Assembly: GCF_000427825.1 (NCBI RefSeq)
Contig: NZ_ATYT01000009.1
Coordinates: 62,001-126,000, forward strand
DNA length: 64,000 nt
Direction of reading: 5' to 3'
Origin: Thermocrispum municipale DSM 44069
GTDB taxonomy: Bacteria; Actinomycetota; Actinomycetes; Mycobacteriales; Pseudonocardiaceae
Position 1 is the stretch's first letter; every line of letters begins with the position of its first letter. A program made the position numbers and the translations under genes. Positions 8,717 to 16,884 of this stretch are shown piece by piece. The notes beneath the pieces were generated by a model. That model was not told where the DNA came from. It did no database searches and saw only the letters and a list, made by a program, of their open reading frames with translations.

Positions 8717-9883
8717 ATGTCGCGCACCGAGGAACCCCCGCACCCCACCGGCCCGCTCCGCGGTGTGCGAGCGATCGAGCTGGCCGGCCTCGGCCCCGCA
8801 CCGTTCGGCGCGATGTTGCTGGCCGACCTGGGCGCCGAGGTCATCCGTGTCGATCGTCCCGGCGAGCGAGCAGCGGGAAATCCCCTCGATCCGACCCACG
8901 ACCTGCTGGCTCGCGGGCGGCGTTCGGTCGCGCTCGACCTGAAGAAGCCGGCCGCCGTGGAAGCGCTACTTCGCCTGGTCGAGGGCGCGGACGTGCTCAT
9001 CGAGGGCTTCCGTCCCGGCGTCACGGAACGGCTGGGTATCGGCCCTGACGTGTGCTTGGCGCGCAACCCGCGACTGGTCTACGGGCGGATGACCGGCTGG
9101 GGCCAGTCCGGGCCGCTGGCAGCGCGCGCGGGCCACGACATCAACTACATCGCGGTGGCGGGCGGCCTCGATCCGATCGGCCACCAGGACGGGCCGCCCG
9201 TGCCCCCGGTCAACCTGCTCGGCGATTTCGGCGGCGGTGGAATGCTGCTTGCGCTGGGCGTCGTCGCCGCTGTGCTCCGGGCCCGGGAATCGGGATATGG
9301 CCAGGTCGTGGACGCTTCGATCGTCGACGGGACCGCGGTGTTGACGACCATCCTGCACGCGCTGCGCGCGCAGGGTGAGTGGGTGGACCGGCGCGGCTCG
9401 AACCTGCTCGACGGGGGCGCCCACTTCTACGGGGTCTACGCCTGCGCGGACGGTCGCTACCTGGCCGTCGGGGCGATCGAGCCGCAGTTCTACCAGCGGC
9501 TGCTCCAGCTGCTCGGACTGGCCGACGACCCGGATTTCGTCGCCGGGCACAGCGATCGGACGTACTGGCCGAAGCTGCGGAAACGGCTTGCCGACACATT
9601 CGCCACCCGGCCGCAGGCGGAGTGGCTCGAGCTGCTCGGCGACGAGGACACGTGTGTGGCTCCGGTGCTGTCGCTCGGCGAGTCCCCTGCCCACCCGCAC
9701 AACCGTGAGCGAGGCACGTTCACCGAGGTCAACGGCATCGTGCAGCCAGCGGCCGCGCCTCGGTTCAGCATGGATCAGCCCGGGCCGCCGCAGCCGCCGC
9801 CACTGCCGGGCGAGCACAGCAGGGACGTCCTCGCCGAGGCCGGACTGAGCGCCGCGGAGATCGAGGCCGCACTCGCGGGGTGA
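8717..9883 (+). CDS. CaiB/BaiF family CoA-transferase, alpha-methylacyl-CoA racemase type
   Basis: This 388-residue class III CoA-transferase-fold enzyme most resembles alpha-methylacyl-CoA racemases (AMACR/Mcr). Visible family signatures are GPAPFGAMLLADLGAEVIRVD, LIEGFRPGVTERLGIGP, GHDINY (the catalytic His region near 137) and GGAHFYGVYACADGRYLAVGAIEPQFY, the last being typical of AMACR rather than CaiB. Racemases invert the 2-methyl centre of branched acyl-CoA thioesters before beta-oxidation of sterol or isoprenoid side chains. The ATG follows AAGGAGG. It is divergent from the importer operon across a shared operator, suggesting coregulation. A CoA-transfer activity remains possible. Confidence 0.88.
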   Translation: MSRTEEPPHPTGPLRGVRAIELAGLGPAPFGAMLLADLGAEVIRVDRPGERAAGNPLDPTHDLLARGRRSVALDLKKPAAVEALLRLVEGADVLIEGFRPGVTERLGIGPDVCLARNPRLVYGRMTGWGQSGPLAARAGHDINYIAVAGGLDPIGHQDGPPVPPVNLLGDFGGGGMLLALGVVAAVLRARESGYGQVVDASIVDGTAVLTTILHALRAQGEWVDRRGSNLLDGGAHFYGVYACADGRYLAVGAIEPQFYQRLLQLLGLADDPDFVAGHSDRTYWPKLRKRLADTFATRPQAEWLELLGDEDTCVAPVLSLGESPAHPHNRERGTFTEVNGIVQPAAAPRFSMDQPGPPQPPPLPGEHSRDVLAEAGLSAAEIEAALAG

Positions 9884-10109
9884 GCCTGGAGACGGACGCG
9901 GCGGCCCGCCAGGAACCCCGGCGGCGTCCGCCCGTCCAGTCCTGGTGACGGCCGCGGAACGGTTCGACCTGGCCGTACGACGCCGCGAGCGGCTGCTGCG
10001 CCCGGCACCCTGTCTCACCGCCGAATTGGCGCGCCCCCGAGACCGTCGCTCACGAGCGCGCTCGACGTCACCGTCCCCCGTCATCTCACCGTGGGACAAC
10101 TCACGGGTT

Positions 10110-10127
10110 GGACAGATCGGTCAGTAT
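10110..10127. promoter_or_regulatory. Candidate TetR operator, site C, upstream of the TetR gene
   Basis: GGACAGATCGGTCAGTAT matches the reverse complement of site A at 14 of 18 positions, including an unbroken TCGGTCAGTA core. It lies 139 bp before the likely start of the TetR gene at 10266 and about 227 bp after the CoA-transferase stop. The rest of 9884-10265 shows no convincing gene. Autoregulation of the TetR gene is the simplest reading. Confidence 0.5.
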
Positions 10128-10265
10128 GTTGGCGTAGGGTGGTACTCGCGTTCCGGTCCGTCGGGACGGCTTTGGCGGAACGGCGGCGAAGGCGCACACG
10201 GCGTCGGTACCGTGGATCAAGGAAGCAGCGGCCAGCGGCCGTGCAATGCGGAAGGTGATGGGCAC

Positions 10266-10991
10266 ATGCCGAAACAGCAGGGGGTAGACACCGCCGAATC
10301 AACCGCCGCCGTCACTGCTGAGCCATCGTCGGATCGCGCCGAGTCCGGTGAGCCGGACGTGGAAAACGGAGCACCCCCGGAGGAGTCGACGCAGGAGCGG
10401 ATCCTGCGCGTGGCCGCCGAGGTCTTCGCCCGCAAGGGTTACCACGGAACGGGGGTTGCCGAGCTGGGCGACGCGGCCGGCTTGAAGCGCGGCGCGCTCT
10501 ACTACCACATAGGCTCGAAGGAAGACCTGCTTTACAACCTGTCCAAGCGGCACGTCGAGGAAGCGCTCGCCAGGGGCAAGCGCGTGGTCGAGTCGGATCT
10601 GCATCCCATCGACAAGTTGCGCGCGCTGGCCCGCGAGCACGTGCAGACCATCGCCGCCCGGCAGGACGAAGTGACCGTGGTGCTACGGGAGCAACACGCG
10701 CTGAGCGGCACGCGGGCACGGGCACTGTCGAAACTGCGCCACCAGCATCAGGACCTGTTCGCGCAGGTATTGCAGGAGGGCGTGGACGCCGGGGTCTTCC
10801 GGTCCGCGGACTCGGTGACCGTACTGGGGGTGCTCGGCCTGTTCAACTGGACCTACGTGTGGTTCGACCACGCCAAAGGCCCGCTGACCCCGGAGCAGGT
10901 CGCGGACAAGCTCACCGACCTGGTGCTGTACGGGCAGCTGGTGCCGCCGTCCCGCAAGTCGAACGGCAAGAGCGAGAGCGCCACGCGGTAG
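10266..10991 (+). CDS. TetR/AcrR family regulator with acidic N-terminal extension
   Basis: This 241-residue regulator has an unusual N-terminal stretch of about 40 mostly acidic and polar residues before the helix-turn-helix. The DNA-binding domain spans about residues 43-90 (RILRVAAEVFARKGYHGTGVAELGDAAG, then LKRGALYYHIGSKEDLL). The C-terminal ligand-binding half ends in VPPSRKSNGKSESATR. The ATG at 10266 is the first with a plausible upstream purine stretch (GGAAGGTGATGGG); the frame stays open upstream to 9945, so a longer form cannot be excluded. It sits centrally among four similar 18-bp sites and is the best candidate for the regulator that binds them. An acyl-CoA or related metabolite is a likely inducer, by family precedent only. 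Confidence 0.88.
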   Translation: MPKQQGVDTAESTAAVTAEPSSDRAESGEPDVENGAPPEESTQERILRVAAEVFARKGYHGTGVAELGDAAGLKRGALYYHIGSKEDLLYNLSKRHVEEALARGKRVVESDLHPIDKLRALAREHVQTIAARQDEVTVVLREQHALSGTRARALSKLRHQHQDLFAQVLQEGVDAGVFRSADSVTVLGVLGLFNWTYVWFDHAKGPLTPEQVADKLTDLVLYGQLVPPSRKSNGKSESATR

Positions 10992-11070
10992 CCGAGACGA
11001 CGCTGCGGGCCCGCGCGGCCGAGGTTCGGCGTGGGATGAGCCGGGCGCGGGCTCGTGTCTCGCGGTTCGG

Positions 11071-11168
11071 GCCGGCCGCGCCGACCAGGCCCGGCTCACG
11101 ACTCGACTTGGCCCGGCCGCGCTGACCAGGTCCCGCTCACAACTCGACTCGAGCCGGCCGCGCAGACC
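11071..11168. repeat. 41-bp tandem repeat, about 2.4 copies
   Basis: Within the gene-free stretch 10992-11276 a GC-rich unit recurs with exact 41-bp spacing: CCGGCCGCG at 11072, 11113 and 11154, each followed by a GACC and a CCCGCTCAC/CGGCTCAC-like segment and CGACTCGACT. The copies differ at several bases. It lies downstream of the TetR gene and of the convergent alcohol dehydrogenase gene, so it may contribute to transcription termination. No coding potential was recognised. Confidence 0.7.
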
Positions 11169-11276
11169 CCGCCCGCGGAGCACGGAGTGGCAGCGCACGC
11201 CTCCGCCTGCCCCCCACGACTCGCCGGCCGACTCGGGCAGCGGTGACCGACGCGCCGGACCGCCCGCGTTCCTGCC

Positions 11277-12296
11277 CTAGCGGTAGCTGATCACCACGCG
11301 AACGGACCCACCCTTCTTGTCCCGGGTCTCGGCCAGCGCGGCCGCGAACCGCTCGGGCGGAAGGCTGTCGCTGACACCGCCGGAAAGATCCAGCCGTCCG
11401 GCGGCGACCAGCTGCGCAAGCTCGGCGATCTCCGCCGCGGTGGCACCGAAACTGCCGATCACCGACAGCTCTCGCGCCACCACGGTCTCCTGTCGCATCC
11501 GCAGGCCCAAGCGGTCCGGCGAGATGCCGACGACCACGCAACTCCCCTGCGGGCGCAAGCACCGCAGCGCGGTGTCCACCAACGACGGCGCGCCGACCAT
11601 CTCGAACACCGCATCCACCCCGGCCTGTCCGTTCCGGACCTGGTCGACGAGCGTTTCGGCGCTCTCCAGCACGTCGTGCGCTCCGTGCTGCGTGGCGATC
11701 CGGCGCGCTTCGGGCCGGGGGTCGACGCCGATGACCTCGCATCCGACGACCTCGGCGAGCAACTGCACGGCGTGCATGCCGAGGCCGCCGAGGCCCAGCA
11801 CCACTGCGCGATCGCCTGCGGCCACTCCGCTGCGACGGATCGCGTGCCACGGCGTTGCCACCGCGTCGGTGAGGATGGCACCGACTTCGCTGGTCACGGC
11901 GTCCGGCAGCGGCACGACACAGCCCGCAGGGACCACCAGCAGGTCGGCCTGGGCGCCGTCGCGATCCACGCCGAGCACGTCTCGCGTGGCACACGACTGC
12001 GCCTGCCCGGCGGCACACAGCTTGCAGTCGCCACAGCCGACGTAGGGCACGACGGCCACCCGGGTGCCTTCCTCGACGCTGCTCACCTCCGCACCACGGG
12101 CGACCACGCGACCAGCGGCTTCGTGGCCGAGCACCACCGGGTACCGCGCGGCCGTGCTGCCCTCCACCAGGTGCACATCGGACCCACAGACGCCGCAGGC
12201 GTCGATCGCGACCAGGACGTCGCCGGGGCCCGGCTCCGGGGCCGCCAGGTCGACCAGCTCATACCGTTCTGGGCCGTGCAAAACCACCGCGCGCAT
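11277..12296 (-). CDS. Zinc-dependent medium-chain alcohol dehydrogenase
   Basis: This 339-residue MDR-family NAD(P)-dependent dehydrogenase has the catalytic zinc region ACGVCGSDVHLVEG (Cys near 35), GHEAAG with the zinc His, and the structural-zinc cysteine lobe CGDCKLCAAGQAQSC. The Rossmann motif is VVLGLGGLGMHAVQL. The ATG at 12296 is divergent from the SDR gene across the palindrome at 12346. It probably oxidises an alcohol intermediate of the catabolic pathway to an aldehyde that the aldehyde dehydrogenase at 14129 could take further. Substrate assignment is inference. Confidence 0.9.
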   Translation of the reverse strand: MRAVVLHGPERYELVDLAAPEPGPGDVLVAIDACGVCGSDVHLVEGSTAARYPVVLGHEAAGRVVARGAEVSSVEEGTRVAVVPYVGCGDCKLCAAGQAQSCATRDVLGVDRDGAQADLLVVPAGCVVPLPDAVTSEVGAILTDAVATPWHAIRRSGVAAGDRAVVLGLGGLGMHAVQLLAEVVGCEVIGVDPRPEARRIATQHGAHDVLESAETLVDQVRNGQAGVDAVFEMVGAPSLVDTALRCLRPQGSCVVVGISPDRLGLRMRQETVVARELSVIGSFGATAAEIAELAQLVAAGRLDLSGGVSDSLPPERFAAALAETRDKKGGSVRVVISYR

Positions 12297-12345
12297 ACCC
12301 GCAGCCTCTCCGTGCTTGACAACGCTTCGTCGAGATCGAATTATT

Positions 12346-12363
12346 GTACCGATCAGTCGGTAC
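12346..12363. promoter_or_regulatory. Candidate TetR operator, site B (perfect 7-bp arms)
   Basis: GTACCGATCAGTCGGTAC has perfect arms GTACCGA and TCGGTAC around TCAG. It lies between the divergent alcohol dehydrogenase and SDR starts, 14 bp before the SDR start codon, so it would overlap the SDR promoter or leader. It shares 13 of 18 positions with site A at the importer promoter. Confidence 0.65.
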
Positions 12364-12376
12364 TGTTGGAGTGAAT

Positions 12377-13105
12377 GTGTCTGAACGCCGTACAGCCCTG
12401 GTCACGGGCGGTTCGCGCGGCATCGGAGCCGCGATCACCCGCGCGCTCGCCAAGCGGGGACTGAACGTCGCGTGTACCTATCGGAACAGTCGCGAGGAAG
12501 CCGAGCGAATCTGCGCCGACTATCCGGACCAGGCTGTGGCGCTGTCGTTCGACCTGGGCAATGCCGAGTCGGCCACCCAGTTGGTGGAGTCGGTGCTCGC
12601 CACGTGGGGCCGGCTCGACACGGTCGTGCTGAACGCCGGGATGTGGCGCGGTGGCCGCATCGACTCGCTCGACCCGACCGAGTGGTGGCGCGTCCTCGAA
12701 GCCAACGTCGGTGGCAACGCGCAGCTCATTCGCGCCGTCCTGCCGGCGCTGCGCAAGGGAGAGAACGCCAGCGTCACGTTCGTCTCCTCGGTGGTCGGAC
12801 TGCAAGGCTTCCCCGGCGACACCGCCTATGCCAGCGCCAAGTCGGCCCTGTTCGGTTTCGCCCGGTCGCTGGCCAAGGAAGTCGGCAAGGACGGCATCCG
12901 GGCCAACGTCGTCGCACCCGGGTTCGTGGAGACCGACATGACGGCGGACATCCCCGACGTGTCCCGCGAGCACATCGCCAAGCGCGCCGTCCTCCGTCGC
13001 TTCGGCACGACCGAGGAAATCGCGGCGGCCACCGCCTTCCTGGCCGAAGACGCGACCTACTGCACCGGCACGGTTCTCACCGTCGACGGCGGCTGGTCCC
13101 TGTGA
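12377..13105 (+). CDS. SDR family oxidoreductase (FabG-like)
   Basis: This 242-residue classical short-chain dehydrogenase has the cofactor motif TGGSRGIG (about 10-17), the NAG motif, the catalytic Ser in FVSSVVG and the YxxxK pair in YASAKSALFG, and ends in the usual CTGTVLTVDGGWSL. It likely reduces or oxidises a 3-hydroxyacyl-CoA-type carbonyl. The GTG at 12377 is chosen because GGAG lies five bases before it; a TTG at 12344 would place the start inside the operator palindrome. The neighbours (racemase, alcohol and aldehyde dehydrogenases, CoA ligases) fit a beta-oxidation-type route. LvaD, an SDR, works downstream of LvaA/LvaB in Pseudomonas. Confidence 0.9.
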   Translation: MSERRTALVTGGSRGIGAAITRALAKRGLNVACTYRNSREEAERICADYPDQAVALSFDLGNAESATQLVESVLATWGRLDTVVLNAGMWRGGRIDSLDPTEWWRVLEANVGGNAQLIRAVLPALRKGENASVTFVSSVVGLQGFPGDTAYASAKSALFGFARSLAKEVGKDGIRANVVAPGFVETDMTADIPDVSREHIAKRAVLRRFGTTEEIAAATAFLAEDATYCTGTVLTVDGGWSL

Positions 13106-13236
13106 CGTAACGCCCCGCGACCGACGGCCGTACCTGCTTCGGCCGTCCGGCCGTGCGGCCGGTCGACCCGCAACCTCGCCGTTCGCTGAGCGACATACCT
13201 CGGGAGGGCCCACGGACGAGGAGTGAGGAAGACGCC

Positions 13237-14049
13237 ATGACCGACACGGTCACCTTCGAGGAGATCAAGGCCAAACAGCAGAAGATCTGGAGCAGCGGGG
13301 ACTACGGCAAGATCGCCTGGATCACCGTCCCGGTCGCCGAGACCCTGGCCGAAGTGGTCGACCTGCGTCCGGGCTCGCGCGTGCTCGACGTCGCGACCGG
13401 CACCGGGCACGTCGCGCTGGCGGCCGCCCGCAGGTTCTGCGACGTCTCGGGCATCGACTACGTGCCCGCCCTCGTCGATTCGGCGCATCGACGCGCGGCC
13501 GCCGAAGACCTGGACATCGACTTTCGCGAAGCGGACGCCGAAGACCTTCCGTTCGACGACGCCACGTTCGACTACACGTTGTCGGCAATCGGCGTCATGT
13601 TCACCGCCGACCACCAGCGCGCCGCCAACGAACTGGTCCGGGTCACCAGACCAGGCGGCCGCGTCGGCATCGCCAGCTGGACGGCGACCGGGTTCGTCGG
13701 GCAGTTGCTGAAGACCGTGGGCAAGCACGCCGCACCCCCGCCCGGATCACTGCCCCCGGTGCGCTGGGGCGATGAAGCCACCGTGCGGGAGATGCTCGGC
13801 GAGCACGTCTCCGACACCGCCTTCAGCAAGACCAGGGTCACGCAGCGATTCCTCAGCCCGGAGCACTTCGCGGACTTCTTCCTCACCCACTACGGCCCCA
13901 CCCACATGGCGGCGGCCCGGCTGGACGACGACGGCCGCGCGGCCTTCCGGGCGGACATGATCGCCCTGGCCGCCGAGTCGAACAAGGCCACCGACGGCAC
14001 GCTGGTCTCCGACTGGGAGTACTTGATCACGATCGCCACGAAGGCCTGA
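13237..14049 (+). CDS. Class I SAM-dependent methyltransferase
   Basis: This 270-residue protein has the SAM-binding motif VLDVATGTGHVALAAA (about 47-62), the acidic loop VSGIDYVPALVDSA and motif DAEDLPFDDATFDYTLSAIGVMF, as in UbiE/Methyltransf_11 enzymes. GAGGAA precedes the ATG at 13237; the frame is open further upstream to 13153 but without a better ribosome site. It lies 131 bp after the SDR and 79 bp before the aldehyde dehydrogenase in the same direction. The methyl acceptor cannot be told from sequence; a small-molecule substrate is likely from the family. Confidence 0.85.
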   Translation: MTDTVTFEEIKAKQQKIWSSGDYGKIAWITVPVAETLAEVVDLRPGSRVLDVATGTGHVALAAARRFCDVSGIDYVPALVDSAHRRAAAEDLDIDFREADAEDLPFDDATFDYTLSAIGVMFTADHQRAANELVRVTRPGGRVGIASWTATGFVGQLLKTVGKHAAPPPGSLPPVRWGDEATVREMLGEHVSDTAFSKTRVTQRFLSPEHFADFFLTHYGPTHMAAARLDDDGRAAFRADMIALAAESNKATDGTLVSDWEYLITIATKA

Positions 14050-14128
14050 GCGCCGAGGCGGGTTTCACCGCTGTTCACGTGCGGGTAGGCGGGTGTAGTC
14101 CCGTTGCCTATTGCGCGCTGGAGTGATG

Positions 14129-15652
14129 ATGTCCGCGTCCACGAGTGTCGAGCCGATCCACACCGACTTGCTGATCAACGGCGAGGAGGTGCACGCAGGC
14201 GACCGGCAACCGGTGCACAATCCCGCCGCGCCCGACGAGATCGTCGGCTACATCTCCGCCGCGACGGTCGACCAGGCCACCGCGGCCGTGGACGCCGCAG
14301 CCGGGGCGTGGCCGATGTGGAGCGCGATGGCGCCGACCAAGCGGGCCGAAGTCCTCACCACGGCACTGCGTGGGCTCGACCAGACCGAAGCGAGGGCCGC
14401 GCTGCTGACTCGCGAGAACGGCAAGATCCTGCAGGAAGCGAAGACCGAACTCGGCGTCTTCGTCTCGCGTTGCCAGCTTGCCGCGGCGTTGGCCGACCAG
14501 CTCGGTAGGACCGAGGACCTTCCGGTTCCGTCCGCGCCCGAGGCCGCCGAGGCGCCGACACCTTCGCTGCCGCCGTTCCGCTCGCGGGTCAACGCCTTAC
14601 CGGTCGGGGTCACCACGATCATCGTGCCGTACAACTGGCCGCTGGCGATCTTGGCGGCGAGCCTCCCGTATGCGCTGGTCGCCGGCAACCCGGTGATCGT
14701 CAAGCCACCGCCGACCAGCCCACTGGCCGTGGTCGAGACACTGCGCCTGCTCGCCCGCGGCCTTCCTCCGGGCGTGCTGAACGTGGTGACCGGAGACAAC
14801 GAGTCGGTCGCGCCGGTGATCGAGGACCGCCGGGTGCAGAAGATCGTCTTCACCGGAAGCACCTCCGCCGGGCAGTACATGATGACCACCGCGGCGAAGA
14901 ACCTGACGCGAGTCACGCTGGAGCTGGGCGGCAACGACCCCGCCGTCGTCCTCGACGACGCCACGCTCGATCAGGACGCATTGCAGCGACTGGTCACCGG
15001 CTCCTTCCTGACCACGGGGCAGGTGTGCATGGGGATCAAACGCCTCTACGTGCACCGCAGCCGCTATGCCGAAGTGGTCGACGGGATGTCGGACATCCTG
15101 TCGCGCTACCGCATCGGCAACGGGCTGGACGCCGACATCTCCATGGGCCCGCTGAACAACGCACAACAGCGCGACAAGGTCCGCCAGTTGTGCGACGAGG
15201 CGCGGTCTGCCGGTCACGAGGTCCGCGAACTGGGCACGATCGATCCGGACGCCCAGAGCGCGGGCGGCTACTTCCTGCCTGCGACGGTGGTGCTCGACCC
15301 GGCTCCGGACAGCAAGATCGTCACCACCGAGCAGTTCGGGCCCGCATTGCCGATCGCTCCGTTCGACGACGAGAACGCGTTGATCGACCAGCTCAACGAC
15401 GAGTGGGCCGGCTTGTGTTCGTCGGTGTGGTCCGCCGATCCCGAGCGCGCCGCCGACGCGGCCGACCGGTTACGCACCGGCACGGTGTGGATCAACAACC
15501 ACAACGCCGTGGCGCAGGACGACCGGGCACCGTTCGGCGGCTTCCGGCAGAGCGGCATCGGCCGCGAACTCGGCGTCGACGGGCTGCTCGACTTCACCGA
15601 GCCGCACACAGTGACCTACTCCGTGCCAGGAGAGACCGGCGCGCAAAGCTGA
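14129..15652 (+). CDS. NAD(P)-dependent aldehyde dehydrogenase
   Basis: This 507-residue ALDH-superfamily enzyme has the PYNWPL active-site region, the cofactor motif FTGSTSAGQYM, the catalytic Glu in LELGGNDP and the catalytic Cys in TTGQVCMGIKR, ending with the usual PFGGFRQSGIGRELG. It oxidises an aldehyde to the acid, or to a CoA ester in some relatives. Two ATGs occur at 14126 and 14129; the second has GGAG at a five-base distance. The same pathway as the alcohol dehydrogenase at 11277 is likely. The sequence carries no signature that fixes the substrate. Confidence 0.92.
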   Translation: MSASTSVEPIHTDLLINGEEVHAGDRQPVHNPAAPDEIVGYISAATVDQATAAVDAAAGAWPMWSAMAPTKRAEVLTTALRGLDQTEARAALLTRENGKILQEAKTELGVFVSRCQLAAALADQLGRTEDLPVPSAPEAAEAPTPSLPPFRSRVNALPVGVTTIIVPYNWPLAILAASLPYALVAGNPVIVKPPPTSPLAVVETLRLLARGLPPGVLNVVTGDNESVAPVIEDRRVQKIVFTGSTSAGQYMMTTAAKNLTRVTLELGGNDPAVVLDDATLDQDALQRLVTGSFLTTGQVCMGIKRLYVHRSRYAEVVDGMSDILSRYRIGNGLDADISMGPLNNAQQRDKVRQLCDEARSAGHEVRELGTIDPDAQSAGGYFLPATVVLDPAPDSKIVTTEQFGPALPIAPFDDENALIDQLNDEWAGLCSSVWSADPERAADAADRLRTGTVWINNHNAVAQDDRAPFGGFRQSGIGRELGVDGLLDFTEPHTVTYSVPGETGAQS

Positions 15653-15689
15653 CTGCTGTCGGCCTGCCGCCGAACGGCGTAACGAGAGT

Positions 15690-15912
15690 TTGCCCGCCGC
15701 GCACGCCGCGCAAGCCGATCCGACGGTCACCGCGATCGTCGGCGGGACCGACGTGCAGCACGCTGTCGTCGCCGGTGCCGGAGCGCGGCCGGTGGACAGC
15801 AACGGCAACCCGTGGCATACAAGCCCGGCATGGACCGACGGCGTCGCCGGCCGGTCGACCTCGCACGGCCCGGAGTGGGTTTCGCCGCCCGCCGGTGGCG
15901 GTAACCCCGGCC
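15690..15912 (+). other. Intergenic stretch with possible coding relic
   Basis: Between the aldehyde dehydrogenase and the small gene at 15913 one plus-strand frame reads plausibly as protein (for example DPTVTAIVGGTDVQHAVVAGAGA and DSNGNPWHTSPAWTDG). It has no ribosome site, no good start, and after 15912 loses protein-like composition while another frame takes over. It may be the eroded front part of an ancestral longer gene, or chance in a GC-rich sequence. No function is claimed. Confidence 0.2.
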
Positions 15913-16176
15913 ATGGGTCGACACGAGGGTCACGAAGCCGACACGGGCGTGTCGGAACGGCACGTGCGGGATCTGCTCGAAGCCGGAAGTGCGAGCAGCA
16001 GGCTCCTGTTGGTCGAGGGTCAGGTTCGCCTCGACCGCGACGGCAGCGAGCAACCCGGCATCGTGATCGCCGAGTACGACGAAGTGGTGTCGCGGTTGGG
16101 CACCCGGCCCGATGCCGCGCAGCTGCAAGCGGAAGCCGCACAGTTGAACGTGCAACTCACCCAGCTCGGCGGCTGA
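15913..16176 (+). CDS. Small hypothetical protein (87 aa)
   Basis: This 87-residue frame has protein-like composition, especially VRDLLEAGSASSRLLLVEG followed by QVRLDRDGSEQPGIVIAEYDEVVSRLG and a C-terminal helix rich in Gln and Ala. The ATG at 15913 follows GTAACCCCGGCC, with no clear Shine-Dalgarno, so the start is uncertain. It faces the convergent TetR gene at 16212. Its last codons, including the stop, are nearly repeated 33 bp downstream. I do not recognise a family. Confidence 0.5.
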   Translation: MGRHEGHEADTGVSERHVRDLLEAGSASSRLLLVEGQVRLDRDGSEQPGIVIAEYDEVVSRLGTRPDAAQLQAEAAQLNVQLTQLGG

Positions 16177-16211
16177 GCGCACCGGCAACCCGCCCAGCTC
16201 GGCGACTGAGC
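16161..16211. repeat. Direct duplication of a gene 3' end
   Basis: CCAGCTCGGCGGCTGAGC at 16161-16178 recurs as CCAGCTCGGCGACTGAGC at 16194-16211, a 33-bp spacing with one mismatch. The first copy ends the small gene at 15913; the second also contains an in-frame-looking TGA and abuts the convergent TetR stop at 16212. Confidence 0.6.
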
Positions 16212-16808
16212 TCAGTCCCGCGCGAAGTTCACCCCGAGCGTGCGGCCGGCCAGCTCGACCAGCAGCCGTTCCAGCGCCCGGATACCGAGCGTGCTGCGGT
16301 GGAAGGCGATGCAGTTCATCGTGCCGAACGCGGCCACCACGGTGGTCCGCGCTTCTCCTTCGGAGACGTCCGGGACGACCTGCTGCAGCGTGCTGGTCCA
16401 CATCGCCAGGTAGTCGCGCAGCACCTGCCGGAAGCGGCGCCGTTCCTGGGGCGGCAGGATCGACTCCTCGCGCTGGTAGATCGGGATCATCGCCGGTTCC
16501 CGCAGGGCGATGCCCACGTGGAACCGCACCAAGGCCTCCAGCACGTCCCGCGGCGACCCGGCTCTCGACGCCTCCCGCATGCCCGCGGTCAGCTGGTCGC
16601 TCAGCCGATCGAACAGGCCGATGAGCAGGGCCTCCTTGCTCGGGAAGTGCCGGTAGATGCCGGTCGCGCTCAAATTGCACGCGGCAGCGACGTCACGCAT
16701 GCCGACGGCGTCATAGCTACGCCTGGCGAACAGATCGAGCGCGGCGGACAGAATGGCTTCACGGCGTACCGGACCCGGCAAGCGCTTGCGCGGCACCGTG
16801 TCGGTCAT
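16212..16808 (-). CDS. TetR/AcrR family regulator
   Basis: This 198-residue regulator has an N-terminal HTH (about 14-61): REAILSAALDLFARRSYDAVGMRDVAAAC followed by NLSATGIYRHFPSKEALLIGL. The C-terminal half is the ligand-binding domain. The ATG at 16808 is preceded by GGGAGG seven bases upstream and is preferred over the in-frame start at 16832. The inverted repeat AGCGTA-N6-TACGCT at 16837-16854 lies just upstream and could be its own operator. It faces the small gene at 15913 tail to tail and lies downstream of the acyl-CoA ligase gene at 16885. Confidence 0.88.
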   Translation of the reverse strand: MTDTVPRKRLPGPVRREAILSAALDLFARRSYDAVGMRDVAAACNLSATGIYRHFPSKEALLIGLFDRLSDQLTAGMREASRAGSPRDVLEALVRFHVGIALREPAMIPIYQREESILPPQERRRFRQVLRDYLAMWTSTLQQVVPDVSEGEARTTVVAAFGTMNCIAFHRSTLGIRALERLLVELAGRTLGVNFARD

Positions 16809-16836
16809 GAACAAGCCTCCCGCTGACAGCACGACG

Positions 16837-16854
16837 AGCGTACGACCCTACGCT
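16837..16854. promoter_or_regulatory. Inverted repeat upstream of the TetR gene
   Basis: AGCGTACGACCCTACGCT has perfect 6-bp arms around a 6-bp spacer. It is 28 bp before the TetR start and 30 bp beyond the stop of the acyl-CoA ligase. It differs from the GTAC-type sites of the neighbourhood, so it is more likely an autoregulatory operator. Confidence 0.45.
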
Positions 16855-16884
16855 AGGCAATGATCACCGCTGGTCAGGCATCGC

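Noticed and set aside
9884-10265. A longer TetR protein starting at 9945, or a separate small gene before it
   Set aside because: The extra stretch is Arg-rich with no ribosome site, and operator site C lies inside it; the ATG at 10266 is better. The longer form is kept only as a remote possibility.
12344-12376. TTG start of the SDR gene at 12344
   Set aside because: It would place the start codon inside the GTACCGA-TCGGTAC palindrome with no ribosome site; the GTG at 12377 has GGAG five bases upstream.
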